A DNA stretch of 32,647 nt. It comes from Limnohabitans sp. (lineage in GTDB: Bacteria > Bacteroidota > Bacteroidia > Flavobacteriales > Flavobacteriaceae). Shown here in pieces: positions 6,106-14,091 of the stretch. Below the pieces are notes generated by a model. It did not search any database, had not been told where the DNA came from, and saw nothing but the letters and a program-made list of their open reading frames with translations. The position numbers were made by a program, and so were the translations under genes. The stretch lies in NCBI GenBank assembly GCA_030053945.1, contig JASGCW010000040.1:1-32647 (forward strand). Reading direction: 5' to 3'. Each line of letters opens with the position of its first letter. Position 1 is the stretch's first letter.

Positions 6106-6245
6106 ATGTATTTCTTAAATGAAAATCCTACTTCATAAATCATTTTTATTGTTTTGTTTGTATTTGAGATCTTAGATTCAAGTAATAAATTCTTTTTTAT
6201 GTTTTTTATCTTGATAAGAGTTTGTTTTGTGAAAATATTTTCTAA

Positions 6246-6276
6246 TTGTTAATATAAGTTTAAAATGATATATTTG
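6246..6276 (+). promoter_or_regulatory. Promoter of the methyltransferase gene
   Basis: TTG (6246-6248), a 20-base spacer and a perfect -7 box TATATTTG (6269-6276). This predicts a start near 6283, about 20 bases before the ATG at 6303. Confidence 0.65.
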
Positions 6277-6302
6277 GTATTCAACAAACAATAAATAAGT
6301 TA

Positions 6303-7925
6303 ATGACAGCAACACAACTAAGAGAATCTATTTTTCGTCATCTGGACGGAATTGTTGTAATACCTATTGCTTCTATTTTTCAAGAAAGAAAAATTACTGA
6401 TTTTATACTCGAAAAACAACAACTTAAACTTGCTGAAATTTCAGATAAGTTTAAAACAAATGATGGTTATTTAGCAGTTGCATTAAGAGCATTAGCTTCT
6501 CAAGGTTTTTTAGACTATCAAGTTGATAATGAATTAAATGAAATTGTTGTCTCAGTTAATGAGAAATCTGAAATCGCTTTTTCTCTGTTTGGTACTTATA
6601 ATGAAGTTGCTAAAACTCTTTTTACGACAGATGTTTTTACTGCCAATGCTATTAATAGCAATTCTATCTCAATATTAAAACCACTATTTACTAAATATCA
6701 AAATTTGATGGCAACAAATTTTGATGTTGAAACTTTAGAAGGTAAAATTCAATATCAAACTGTAAAACATATTGAAGGATTTTTAGTAGCTCCATTAATT
6801 GTTAATCTTGGAATGACAGGAATGTTTCATAAATATTTTATGGAAACCTCATTTAGTGCTGATGAATTTCATAAGGAACCAGAGGCTTTTGCGATAATGT
6901 TGGATTTTTTTGCTTCTCTTGGTTGGTTTAAGGAAAAGAATGGCAAATATCAATTTACTGAAGAAGGCTTGTTTTTTGCTAAAAGAGCTTCGGCATATGG
7001 GGTGACTGTTTCTTATTTACCAATGTTGAAAAATATTGAAATGTTATTGTTAGGTGACCCAAATAAACTTCGTGATATTGCTGTCAATGAAGCAGAAATC
7101 CATGTGAATAGAGAAATGAATGTTTGGGGAAGTGGAGGAGCACACAGTACTTATTTTAAGGTGATTGACGAAATTATAATTGATTTGTTTAATAGACCAA
7201 TTACCGAACAACCTAAAGGAATTTTAGATATGGGATGCGGAAATGGTGCTTTTTTGCAACACATATTCAATGTTATCGAAAGACAAACGTTAAGAGGCAA
7301 AATGCTGGAGGAACATCCACTTTTTTTGGTGGGAGCCGACTATAATCAAGTAGCATTAAAAGTTACTCGCGCCAATTTAATTAAAGCTGACATATGGGCA
7401 AAAGTGATTTGGGGAGATATTAGCAATCCTGATTTACTAGCTCACGATTTGCACGAAAACTATAATATTGATTTGAAAGACCTATTGAATGTAAGAACTT
7501 TTTTAGATCATAATCGTATTTGGAATGATCCGAAAGATAAATATAGTATCCAAAGCGATTCTACTGGAGCATTTGCCTTTAGAGGAAAATTGCTGTCAAA
7601 TAATTCTGTAGCAGTAAACTTGTTGGAACATTTTGAAAAATGGGCTAAGTATGTTCAAAAATTCGGTTTGTTGTTAATTGAATTACATACAGTCAATCCT
7701 GCAATTGTTGCTCGAAATATCGGTAAAACTGCCGCAACAGCTTATGATGTAACACACGGTTTGTCGGATCAATATATTATTGAAATCAATGAGTTTCTAA
7801 AAATTGTTGGAAAAGTTGGTTTAGAGAGTGATTCTAGATTTTTTCAGCGTTTTCCTAATACAGATTTTGCTACAGTGAGTATTCATTTACTAAAAGGAAA
7901 TTCAAGTTCGACCACAATAAATTAA
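6303..7925 (+). CDS. SAM-dependent methyltransferase with two winged-helix-like regions
   Basis: A 540-residue cytoplasmic protein. Residues about 303-540 are a class I methyltransferase: the SAM-binding motif LDMGCGNG is at 308-315, GADYN follows as the acidic loop, and VIWGDISNPD is the next motif. The N-terminal half contains two stretches that read like winged-helix dimerisation domains of O-methyltransferases (about 25-78 and 170-228). The second ends in KYQFTEEGLFFAK. The catalytic half resembles methyltransferase domains of polyketide synthases such as the AprA type, but no ketosynthase or carrier domain is nearby. The substrate cannot be told from sequence. It has its own promoter, and a YchJ-like gene follows after 18 bases, so the two may be co-transcribed. 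Confidence 0.8.
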   Translation: MTATQLRESIFRHLDGIVVIPIASIFQERKITDFILEKQQLKLAEISDKFKTNDGYLAVALRALASQGFLDYQVDNELNEIVVSVNEKSEIAFSLFGTYNEVAKTLFTTDVFTANAINSNSISILKPLFTKYQNLMATNFDVETLEGKIQYQTVKHIEGFLVAPLIVNLGMTGMFHKYFMETSFSADEFHKEPEAFAIMLDFFASLGWFKEKNGKYQFTEEGLFFAKRASAYGVTVSYLPMLKNIEMLLLGDPNKLRDIAVNEAEIHVNREMNVWGSGGAHSTYFKVIDEIIIDLFNRPITEQPKGILDMGCGNGAFLQHIFNVIERQTLRGKMLEEHPLFLVGADYNQVALKVTRANLIKADIWAKVIWGDISNPDLLAHDLHENYNIDLKDLLNVRTFLDHNRIWNDPKDKYSIQSDSTGAFAFRGKLLSNNSVAVNLLEHFEKWAKYVQKFGLLLIELHTVNPAIVARNIGKTAATAYDVTHGLSDQYIIEINEFLKIVGKVGLESDSRFFQRFPNTDFATVSIHLLKGNSSSTTIN

Positions 7926-7943
7926 GAGAATTAAATTAAAAAA

Positions 7944-8318
7944 ATGAAAACCTGTTACTGTTGTTCAAATTTAGCATTTGAAGATTGTTGTGAACCTTAC
8001 TTGTTAGGGATTCAGAAGGTTCCTACAGCAGAAGCATTGATGAGATCACGTTATAGTGCTTATTGTACTCATAACGCAGATTATTTATTAGCAACTACTC
8101 ATATTTCGACTCGAAAGTTTCATAATAAAAAAGAAATACTTACTTGGGCAACACAGAATAGTTGGCTGAAGCTAGAAATAGTGGAAGTAACTGAAAAAAC
8201 TGTTGAGTTTAAGACTTATTTCATAGATAATGGTTTACAATCACATTGTCATCATGAAAAATCTACATTTAAAAAACAAGGCGAACAGTGGTATTATGTA
8301 GATGGGAAGTTTTTTTAA
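7944..8318 (+). CDS. YchJ-like SEC-C/NTF2-fold protein (UPF0225)
   Basis: A 124-residue protein of unknown biochemical role. The N-terminus has a Cys cluster (CYCCSNLAFEDCCEPYL), the SEC-C-type zinc-binding motif of YchJ. The family-specific segment PTAEALMRSRYSAYCTHNADYLLATTH follows, and the remainder fits an NTF2-like fold. A second His/Cys group (SHCHHEKSTF) near residue 105 may complete metal binding. It starts 18 bases after the methyltransferase gene. An inverted repeat (8314-8341) covers its stop codon. Confidence 0.88.
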   Translation: MKTCYCCSNLAFEDCCEPYLLGIQKVPTAEALMRSRYSAYCTHNADYLLATTHISTRKFHNKKEILTWATQNSWLKLEIVEVTEKTVEFKTYFIDNGLQSHCHHEKSTFKKQGEQWYYVDGKFF

Positions 8319-8341
8319 CCTAAGGGTTAATTTAGGTTAAA
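8314..8341 (+). terminator. Inverted repeat at the ychJ-like stop codon
   Basis: TTTAACCTAA (8314-8323) pairs perfectly with TTAGGTTAAA (8332-8341) around GGGTTAAT. It includes the TAA stop. It lacks a T run, so it is a weak terminator at best. Confidence 0.35.
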
Positions 8342-8375
8342 TCTAGTTTAGAATTATTTGAAAATGTATTGAAAA

Positions 8376-8428
8376 TAAAAACCCTTGAATTGGTTAAAAT
8401 ATTTCTAATCAATTCAAGGGTTAATATT
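8376..8428 (-). terminator. Long terminator hairpin, mainly for the M28 peptidase gene
   Basis: AACCCTTGAATTG (8381-8393) pairs perfectly with CAATTCAAGGGTT (8411-8423), extended by GTTA/TAAT with one wobble to 17 bp. On the minus strand the stem is followed by TTTTTATTTTC, a good T tract, 15 bases beyond the peptidase stop. On the plus strand it may serve as back-up for the ychJ-like gene. Confidence 0.8.
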
Positions 8429-8437
8429 CTGTTTTGT

Positions 8438-9493
8438 TTACAATTTATCTACAACTGGTCTTTTGTCTCTATTAGCCATATCCCAAGCAATGGAAAAAGC
8501 TAGTTTAGTTCTTTTTTCTAAAGCATCAAATTCAATTTTATCTGGTTCGTCAGATGCTTGATGGTAATCTGCATGGGTGCCATTAAATAAAAAAACCGAA
8601 GGGATGTTATGTTTGGCAAAATTGTAATGATCTGAACGATAATAAAAACGATTAGGATCTTTTTTATCATTGTATTTATAATCTATTTTTAGATTAACAT
8701 ATTTATTAGCTTCTTCACAAGCTTTAAATAAATCTGTAGATAAGTAATCTGAACCAATTAGGTAAATATAATTGTTAGAGTCTTTGTGAAAATCATCTCG
8801 TCGTCCAATCATATCAATATTGATATCAACAACAGTATTTGCAAGCGGGAATAAAGGATTTTCTGAATAGTATCTAGATCCATGTAATCCATGTTCTTCG
8901 CCAGTAACGTGCAGAAATAAAATAGAGCGTTTTGGTCCATTTCCTTCTTCTTTTGCTTTTTGAAATGCTTTAGCAATCTCTAATAAAGCTACGGTTCCAG
9001 AACCATCATCATCTGCACCATTATATACTTCGCCATTTTTTGTTCCTATGTGATCATAATGAGCAGAAACAACTACGATTTCATCAGGTTTTTCAGAGCC
9101 TTCTATAAAAGCCCAAATGTTTTCAGAATCGGGCAAATTATCACCATATGGCTTGTTCATAAATTCTGCTGATACATATTGATAATATGTGGTAGAATTT
9201 TTAGGGAAAGGAATGTTATTGTTCTTATAGGTTTCTATAAGATATTTTCCTGCTTTTTTTTGTCCTTCTGTTCCTGTATCTCTTCCACCCATTTCATCTG
9301 AAGCTACTATATAAAGATGTTTTTTTAAATCAGCAGCAGTTATGAGTGAACTGTACTTGATTATGTTTGGGTTAAGGGCAGTTACAGTAGAATTTTCAAC
9401 AACAGCAACAGGACTAGTTGTAGGGTTCTTTTGTGCAGTTTTGCAAGAATAAATACTTGAAAGTAAAATTGCAGAAATTATAATTTTTTTCAT
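8438..9493 (-). CDS. M28-family zinc aminopeptidase, lipoprotein
   Basis: A 351-residue secreted peptidase. The N-terminus is a lipoprotein signal with lipobox SSIYSC (Cys17), so the enzyme is anchored on the outside of a membrane. The M28 metal ligands are visible in order: the His in SAHYDHIG, the Asp in GADDDGSG, Glu-Glu in TGEEHGLHGS, the Asp in NIDMIGR, and the His in THADYHQASDEPDK. It probably releases N-terminal residues from peptides for nutrition. It is a single gene flanked by a strong terminator; upstream on the minus strand lies the end of the DUF3667 operon, 69 bases away. Substrate preference cannot be read from sequence. Confidence 0.93.
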   Translation of the reverse strand: MKKIIISAILLSSIYSCKTAQKNPTTSPVAVVENSTVTALNPNIIKYSSLITAADLKKHLYIVASDEMGGRDTGTEGQKKAGKYLIETYKNNNIPFPKNSTTYYQYVSAEFMNKPYGDNLPDSENIWAFIEGSEKPDEIVVVSAHYDHIGTKNGEVYNGADDDGSGTVALLEIAKAFQKAKEEGNGPKRSILFLHVTGEEHGLHGSRYYSENPLFPLANTVVDINIDMIGRRDDFHKDSNNYIYLIGSDYLSTDLFKACEEANKYVNLKIDYKYNDKKDPNRFYYRSDHYNFAKHNIPSVFLFNGTHADYHQASDEPDKIEFDALEKRTKLAFSIAWDMANRDKRPVVDKL

Positions 9494-9562
9494 TTACTTT
9501 TTTGGGGTTGGTCTTTAGGGCTAATTTATACAAATAAATTGAATTACGAAAAGTTATAAGAT

Positions 9563-10528
9563 TTACTTAACATTTAAGGTGCTATAGATAAAGAATAAAA
9601 TCAGTATAATCGTTACTAAAAGTAGATTTATAAAAAATATTGAAATTAATTTTAGACTTAATATATATTTAGATTGTTGATAAAACTTTTTGTATGAACT
9701 ATAAAAATAAATTACCCACCAAAGTAACATTCCAAAAGTGATATAATTTAGTAATTCATTAAAAAATGTGATATTTATTTTGTCAAAAATAAATTCTATT
9801 AATGTATAAATGGTTACAGTTAAAAGTAACATAGAGGAATAGTGCAATGTAAAAATACCATGGTCAAAGTAATACCATTTTTTTTTATCATGAAATAACC
9901 ATAGAATAAGGGCGAAAAGAGGCATTAATATAAAGAACGCCTTTGGTAAGTTATGAAAAAAAGCCTCTAAAACTTTTTCGGAAAAATTCTCATTACTGCT
10001 GTTTTTTTCAAATGTTAATATGCTTTTTGTAGCCCAGTATTTGAGAAGATTGTCTTTTTTATCTTCAGATAATGTATTCTGAATAGAATCGTAACTTTTT
10101 AAATCTAAACCAGTTACATTTAATTTTATATCAGATTCATTAGAATGATTTTTTAAGTTAGAAACCTCATTTTGTGTTTCTGTTTTTTCAACAACAACGA
10201 CATCCTTATCGTACTTAGCAATGATAGGTATAATAAAAAAAGTAATGAAACTGATAAAAATATATAATTTAACGGGAGGAACATACGTTTTTCTTTTCCC
10301 AGCTAAATATTCAATAGTTAATTTGCCTGGATAAAGAAGTAAATATTTAATAGTTTTCCAAAAACCACTATCATAATGAACAATATCTTCAACAGTATGA
10401 GTAAATAAAAAGTGAAAAGATTCTTTTGTCTCCTTATTTTCTTGACCACAGTTCGGACAGAAACGTTTTTCAACTACGTGACCGCAATTTAAGCAAGTCA
10501 TATCTTTACGTAAACTATGATTTCCCAT
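9563..10528 (-). CDS. DUF3667 membrane protein with zinc ribbon
   Basis: A 321-residue protein of unknown function. The N-terminus is a two-CxxC zinc ribbon (CLNCGHVVEKRFCPNCGQE). The conserved DUF3667 block follows, with its FLFTHTVEDIVHYD and YLLLYPGKLTIEYL segments and the GKRKTYVPPVKLYIFISF start of the first membrane helix. A variable acidic loop (about residues 120-180) separates this from four further hydrophobic helices near 195-215, 227-250, 260-275 and 295-318. It starts three bases after the pseudouridine synthase gene and is the last gene of the PASTA / pseudouridine synthase / DUF3667 unit. The family is widespread in Bacteroidota without a known role. Confidence 0.88.
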   Translation of the reverse strand: MGNHSLRKDMTCLNCGHVVEKRFCPNCGQENKETKESFHFLFTHTVEDIVHYDSGFWKTIKYLLLYPGKLTIEYLAGKRKTYVPPVKLYIFISFITFFIIPIIAKYDKDVVVVEKTETQNEVSNLKNHSNESDIKLNVTGLDLKSYDSIQNTLSEDKKDNLLKYWATKSILTFEKNSSNENFSEKVLEAFFHNLPKAFFILMPLFALILWLFHDKKKWYYFDHGIFTLHYSSMLLLTVTIYTLIEFIFDKINITFFNELLNYITFGMLLWWVIYFYSSYKKFYQQSKYILSLKLISIFFINLLLVTIILILFFIYSTLNVK

Positions 10529-10531
10529 ACT

Positions 10532-11581
10532 TTATTGTTCTGTTTCTAATTGATTTACTTTAGAATAATTTCTCCACTTTTCTATACAATCTTGAATGTC
10601 TTGAGGTAATTCTGTATCAAAACGCATATACTCTTTAGATACAGGGTGTTCAAAACCAAGAGTTTTTGCATGTAATGCTTGTCTTGGTAAAATTTTAAAG
10701 CAGTTTTCAACAAACTGTTTGTATTTAGTAAATGTGGTACCCTTTAATATTAAATTGCCACCATATCTCTCATCATTAAACAATGGGTGACCAATGTGTT
10801 TCATATGTGCGCGAATTTGATGCGTGCGACCTGTTTCTAAAATGCATGAAACAACAGTTACATAATTAAAACGCTCTATGACTTTATAATGTGTTATGGC
10901 AGGTTTACCTATGTTAGGATCATCATAAACAGCCATTTGCATTCTGTCTTTTGTATGGCGTGCTAAATTACCTTCTATAGTGCCAGAATCCTCTTTTACA
11001 TTGCCCCATACAATTGCAACATATTCACGTTCTGTTGTTTTATCCTCAAATTGTTTTGCTAGATAAGCCATTGCTTGATCTGTTTTAGCAATAACTAACA
11101 AACCACTAGTATCTTTATCTATACGATGAACAAGACCAGGTCTTTCACTACTGTTCATAGGAAGGTTTTCAAAATGATAAGCTAGTGCATTGACTAATGT
11201 TCCTGTATAATTACCATGACCAGGATGTACAACTAATCCTGCAGGCTTATTTATTAGAAGCAATGCTTCATCTTCATAGACTATATCTAGAGGAATATTT
11301 TCAGGATCTACTCGATTCTCAAAAGGAGGATGAGCAAGCATTACTTTTATTTCGTCAAGTGGTTTTACTTTATAATTTGACTTGACAGGTAGTCCATTTG
11401 CAAAAATATTACCTCTTTCAGCAGCTTGTTGAATTTTATTTCGAGTTGTATTCTCGATAAGTTGAAGCAAAAATTTATCTACACGAACAATAGATTGTCC
11501 TTTTGGTGAGATGAATTTATAGTGTTCAAATAAATCATCTTCTAATTCGTCTTTTTCTCTTTCGATAAAAGTGATTCCCAT
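10532..11581 (-). CDS. rluD: RluA/RluD-family 23S rRNA pseudouridine synthase
   Basis: A 349-residue RNA-modifying enzyme converting uridine to pseudouridine, most likely in helix 69 of 23S rRNA if it is a true RluD. Residues about 30-95 form an S4 RNA-binding domain (VDKFLLQLIENTTRNKIQQ...GNIFANG). The catalytic domain contains HRIDKDTSGLLVIAKT with the conserved Asp, then GRTHQIRAHMKHIGHP. The start follows the PASTA protein gene by two bases, indicating co-transcription. The N-terminal 25 residues (acidic, with KDELEDDLFEHYKF) precede the S4 domain, and ATG 11581 is the natural start. The exact RNA target is inferred; RluC- or RluA-like specificity cannot be excluded. Confidence 0.92.
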   Translation of the reverse strand: MGITFIEREKDELEDDLFEHYKFISPKGQSIVRVDKFLLQLIENTTRNKIQQAAERGNIFANGLPVKSNYKVKPLDEIKVMLAHPPFENRVDPENIPLDIVYEDEALLLINKPAGLVVHPGHGNYTGTLVNALAYHFENLPMNSSERPGLVHRIDKDTSGLLVIAKTDQAMAYLAKQFEDKTTEREYVAIVWGNVKEDSGTIEGNLARHTKDRMQMAVYDDPNIGKPAITHYKVIERFNYVTVVSCILETGRTHQIRAHMKHIGHPLFNDERYGGNLILKGTTFTKYKQFVENCFKILPRQALHAKTLGFEHPVSKEYMRFDTELPQDIQDCIEKWRNYSKVNQLETEQ

Positions 11582-11583
11582 TT

Positions 11584-12195
11584 TTATTGCGTAATAGAAT
11601 CTGTTGCTTCAGGATTATTTTCAGGATTTGTTTCGTCTTCAAAACCTACTTTTCCATCACCTAAAACTAAACTGATTTTAGACATTTTTAAAACTTGTTG
11701 ACCAGGTTTTATAGTTTGTCCATTATATTTCATTTCTAATACCATATCTTTTCCTAAATTAGGAACATATGTAGTGTCGCCAACTTGTAATCCTAACGCA
11801 TTTAGAGTTGGAACAGCTTGTCGGTAGGTTTTTTGGATTAAATCAGGAAGACGTACTTTTGAATATTCCGAAGCATTTATTTTAACATAAATAACCCTAT
11901 TCTCTTTAACTTTTGTTCCAGCTTTTGGATCCTGTTGCACAATAGATAATTTAGGGAAAGCCGCATTATAATCTACTGTGTCAAGTAATTCATAATCTAA
12001 ATCTAATTCATCTAGTTTTTCTTCGGCTTGTTCAAGCGTCATTTTACTTAAGTTAGGAACAGTTATTTCTTGACCGTGGTTTGTGGTGAATCCAATCCAT
12101 TGCATAAAAAGTAATAAAGCCACACAAACAATTATTAAGGCAAAAAAGAGATGCTTAAAGAAAGTAAAACTTAGTAAAAAACGCTTCCAACTCAT
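11584..12195 (-). CDS. Membrane-anchored PASTA-domain protein
   Basis: A 203-residue protein with an N-terminal anchor helix (about residues 12-33) and two PASTA repeats outside the membrane. Repeat one is at about 42-110 (ITVPNLSKMTLEQAEEKL...VQQDPKAG). Repeat two is at about 113-185 (VRLPDLIQKTYRQAVPTL). PASTA domains bind peptidoglycan or lipid-linked muropeptides in other proteins, but no kinase or transpeptidase domain is present here. The tail (about 186-203) is acidic and Asn/Glu-rich. First gene of an operon with the pseudouridine synthase, and divergent from ddl, a cell-wall gene, which fits an envelope role. Confidence 0.88.
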   Translation of the reverse strand: MSWKRFLLSFTFFKHLFFALIIVCVALLLFMQWIGFTTNHGQEITVPNLSKMTLEQAEEKLDELDLDYELLDTVDYNAAFPKLSIVQQDPKAGTKVKENRVIYVKINASEYSKVRLPDLIQKTYRQAVPTLNALGLQVGDTTYVPNLGKDMVLEMKYNGQTIKPGQQVLKMSKISLVLGDGKVGFEDETNPENNPEATDSITQ

Positions 12196-12214
12196 AGTTA
12201 AATTTTAGATTTTT

Positions 12215-12232
12215 TTGTTTGAATTCAAACAA
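12215..12232. promoter_or_regulatory. 18-bp perfect palindrome between the PASTA gene and ddl
   Basis: TTGTTTGAA/TTCAAACAA is perfectly self-complementary over 18 bp. It lies 20 bases ahead of the PASTA gene start in the divergent intergenic region. No terminator role is possible there, so an operator for one or both directions is likely. Confidence 0.45.
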
Positions 12233-12323
12233 TCGTACTTTGCAAAGATATAAAAATACTAAAGTGAAATCATTTCAAAAAAAGTGATAATTTTGTTTAA
12301 GTTCAAATAAATTAAAGAATTAA

Positions 12324-12347
12324 TATATTTACTTTCTAGAAGAAAGT
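12324..12347 (+). promoter_or_regulatory. Possible ddl promoter with inverted repeat
   Basis: TATATTTA (12324-12331) differs from TAnnTTTG at the last base. It runs into the perfect inverted repeat ACTTTCT-AGA-AGAAAGT (12331-12347). The rest of the 202-base divergent region is AT-rich without open frames. A leader of about 60 bases would follow, holding a second small repeat TTGTC/GACAA (12365-12379). Confidence 0.35.
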
Positions 12348-12397
12348 GTTAAAGATAAAGACAATTGTCTCAGGGACAAAACAATAAATACAAATAA

Positions 12398-13369
12398 ATG
12401 AAAAATATTGCCATTATTATGGGAGGTTACTCAAGCGAGTACCAAATTTCACTCAAAAGCGGAAATGTAGTTTATCAAAATTTAGATAAATCAAAATTTA
12501 TTGGATATAGAATCCATATTTTTAAAGAAAAATGGGTGTATGTTGATGATAACGATAATGAATTTGCAATAGATAAAAATGATTTTTCAGTAGTTGTCGA
12601 TGGAAAAAAAATAACTTTTGATGGCGTTTTTAATGCTATTCACGGAACACCTGGTGAAGATGGTCTGATGCAAGCCTATTTTGAATTATTAGGTATTAAG
12701 CAAACTTCTTGCGACTATTATCAAGCTGCCTTGACATTTAATAAACGTGATTTACTTTCAGTACTTAAACCGTATGGAATAAAAACAGCTACTTCTTTTT
12801 ACTTGAATCTAGGAGATGAAGTAAATGTTGATGCAATTATAGAAAGAGTAGGGCTTCCATGTTTTGTGAAACCTAATAAATCGGGTTCAAGTTTTGGAAT
12901 TTCAAAAGTTCATAAGAAAGAAGATTTTCTAACGGCTGTTGAAAATGCTTATAAAGAAGATAATGAAATTATAATAGAAAGCTTTTTAGATGGAACCGAA
13001 GTTTCTGTGGGTGTCATTAATTATAAAGAAGAAATAATAGTACTACCAATTACAGAAATAGTCTCTGAAAATGATTTCTTCGATTATGAAGCTAAATATT
13101 TAGGGAAATCTCAGGAAATTACTCCAGCTCGTTTAACTCCTGAAATTGAGCAAAGAGTTAGAGAAGTAGCAAAAAAAGCTTATGAAGTATTAAAAATGAG
13201 TGGTTTTTCTCGAAGTGAATATATTTTAGTAAACGGGGAACCGCATATGTTAGAAATGAATACTATTCCAGGGTTAACAAATGAGAGTTTGATACCGCAA
13301 CAAGCTCGTGAAGCAGGAATTTCTCTTCAAGATTTATTTACTAATGCTATTGAGTTAACTTTAAAATAA
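12398..13369 (+). CDS. ddl: D-alanine--D-alanine ligase
   Basis: Cytoplasmic ATP-grasp enzyme joining two D-alanines for the peptidoglycan stem peptide; 323 aa, normal for Ddl. The N-terminal domain shows IIMGGYSSEYQISLKSG and the FNAIHGTPGEDG motif. The central ATP-grasp region has FVKPNKSGSSFGISKV (ATP lysine and glycine-rich loop) and IIESFLDGTEVSVGV. The C-terminal metal-binding and substrate region is EMNTIPGLTNESLIPQQA. It is divergent from the PASTA protein operon across a 202-base region that carries two palindromes. No partner gene follows closely (108 bases to the next), so it is probably monocistronic. Confidence 0.96.
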   Translation: MKNIAIIMGGYSSEYQISLKSGNVVYQNLDKSKFIGYRIHIFKEKWVYVDDNDNEFAIDKNDFSVVVDGKKITFDGVFNAIHGTPGEDGLMQAYFELLGIKQTSCDYYQAALTFNKRDLLSVLKPYGIKTATSFYLNLGDEVNVDAIIERVGLPCFVKPNKSGSSFGISKVHKKEDFLTAVENAYKEDNEIIIESFLDGTEVSVGVINYKEEIIVLPITEIVSENDFFDYEAKYLGKSQEITPARLTPEIEQRVREVAKKAYEVLKMSGFSRSEYILVNGEPHMLEMNTIPGLTNESLIPQQAREAGISLQDLFTNAIELTLK

Positions 13370-13476
13370 AGAATTGAACCCTATATTTTATAAATTGTAT
13401 TAATTCTAAAATTTTTATTCTTTGATAAAATGTAGTATTTATTTTTCTTTGTAATTAAATTTAAAATTACAGATAT

Positions 13477-14088
13477 ATGACAAGATTTGGAACTAAGGCT
13501 GCAAATTTAAAAAATGGAGTAATCAATGAGGTCAAATGCACGAGTTGTCAACAGGAAGTTGATATGATTTATTCAGTTTATGGTAAATATTTTTTTGTTG
13601 GTATTTTACCTTTTTTTCCATTAAAAAAAGTAAAATTTGCTGAATGCAAAAATTGCAAGAAAACATTTGGAGAATCAGATTTTAGTAATGCTATTGAAAA
13701 TAAAATTGATGCTGATATTGAATTAAATGGGGTAATTAAATTTCCATTATGGACTTATTCAGGTTTAGTTGTTATCCCTTTGATTGTTTTAGGAGTATAT
13801 CTTTATCATAAAAATAACGAATCCAATACTGCTGATTATGTAAAGAAACCTTTAGTAGGAGATGTTTATACGATTAGAGAAGATAATCAGTTTACAACAT
13901 TACGGGTAGATAAAGTTTCTAATGATAGTGTTTATTTTACTATAAACGATTATACTATTGGCAGACAAGATAAAATAAATAGAATTGATAAACCTGAAAA
14001 TTATACCAATCAGAAGACTGCTTTTTCAAAAGAAGAGATAATTCAATTTCACGCAAAAGATAGTATAGTAAACATAGATAGAGATTAA
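13477..14088 (+). CDS. Zinc-ribbon membrane protein (paralogue 1 of a tandem pair)
   Basis: A 203-residue protein I cannot name. Two CxxC knuckles (Cys21/24 and Cys57/60) flank a hydrophobic stretch, YFFVGILPFFPLKK. This layout resembles the cytosolic zinc ribbons of zinc-ribbon_15-like proteins. One membrane helix lies at about residues 91-110. The C-terminal part (about 120-200) begins VGDVYTIREDN and looks like a small beta-rich domain ending in FHAKDSIVNIDR. The next gene encodes the same architecture, including the Cys spacing and the closing KDSI.NI.R motif, so the two arose by duplication. They probably act as a membrane pair, perhaps as heterodimers. The 3-base gap and the coaD gene 1 base further on indicate one operon. 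Confidence 0.7.
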   Translation: MTRFGTKAANLKNGVINEVKCTSCQQEVDMIYSVYGKYFFVGILPFFPLKKVKFAECKNCKKTFGESDFSNAIENKIDADIELNGVIKFPLWTYSGLVVIPLIVLGVYLYHKNNESNTADYVKKPLVGDVYTIREDNQFTTLRVDKVSNDSVYFTINDYTIGRQDKINRIDKPENYTNQKTAFSKEEIIQFHAKDSIVNIDRD

Positions 14089-14091
14089 ATA

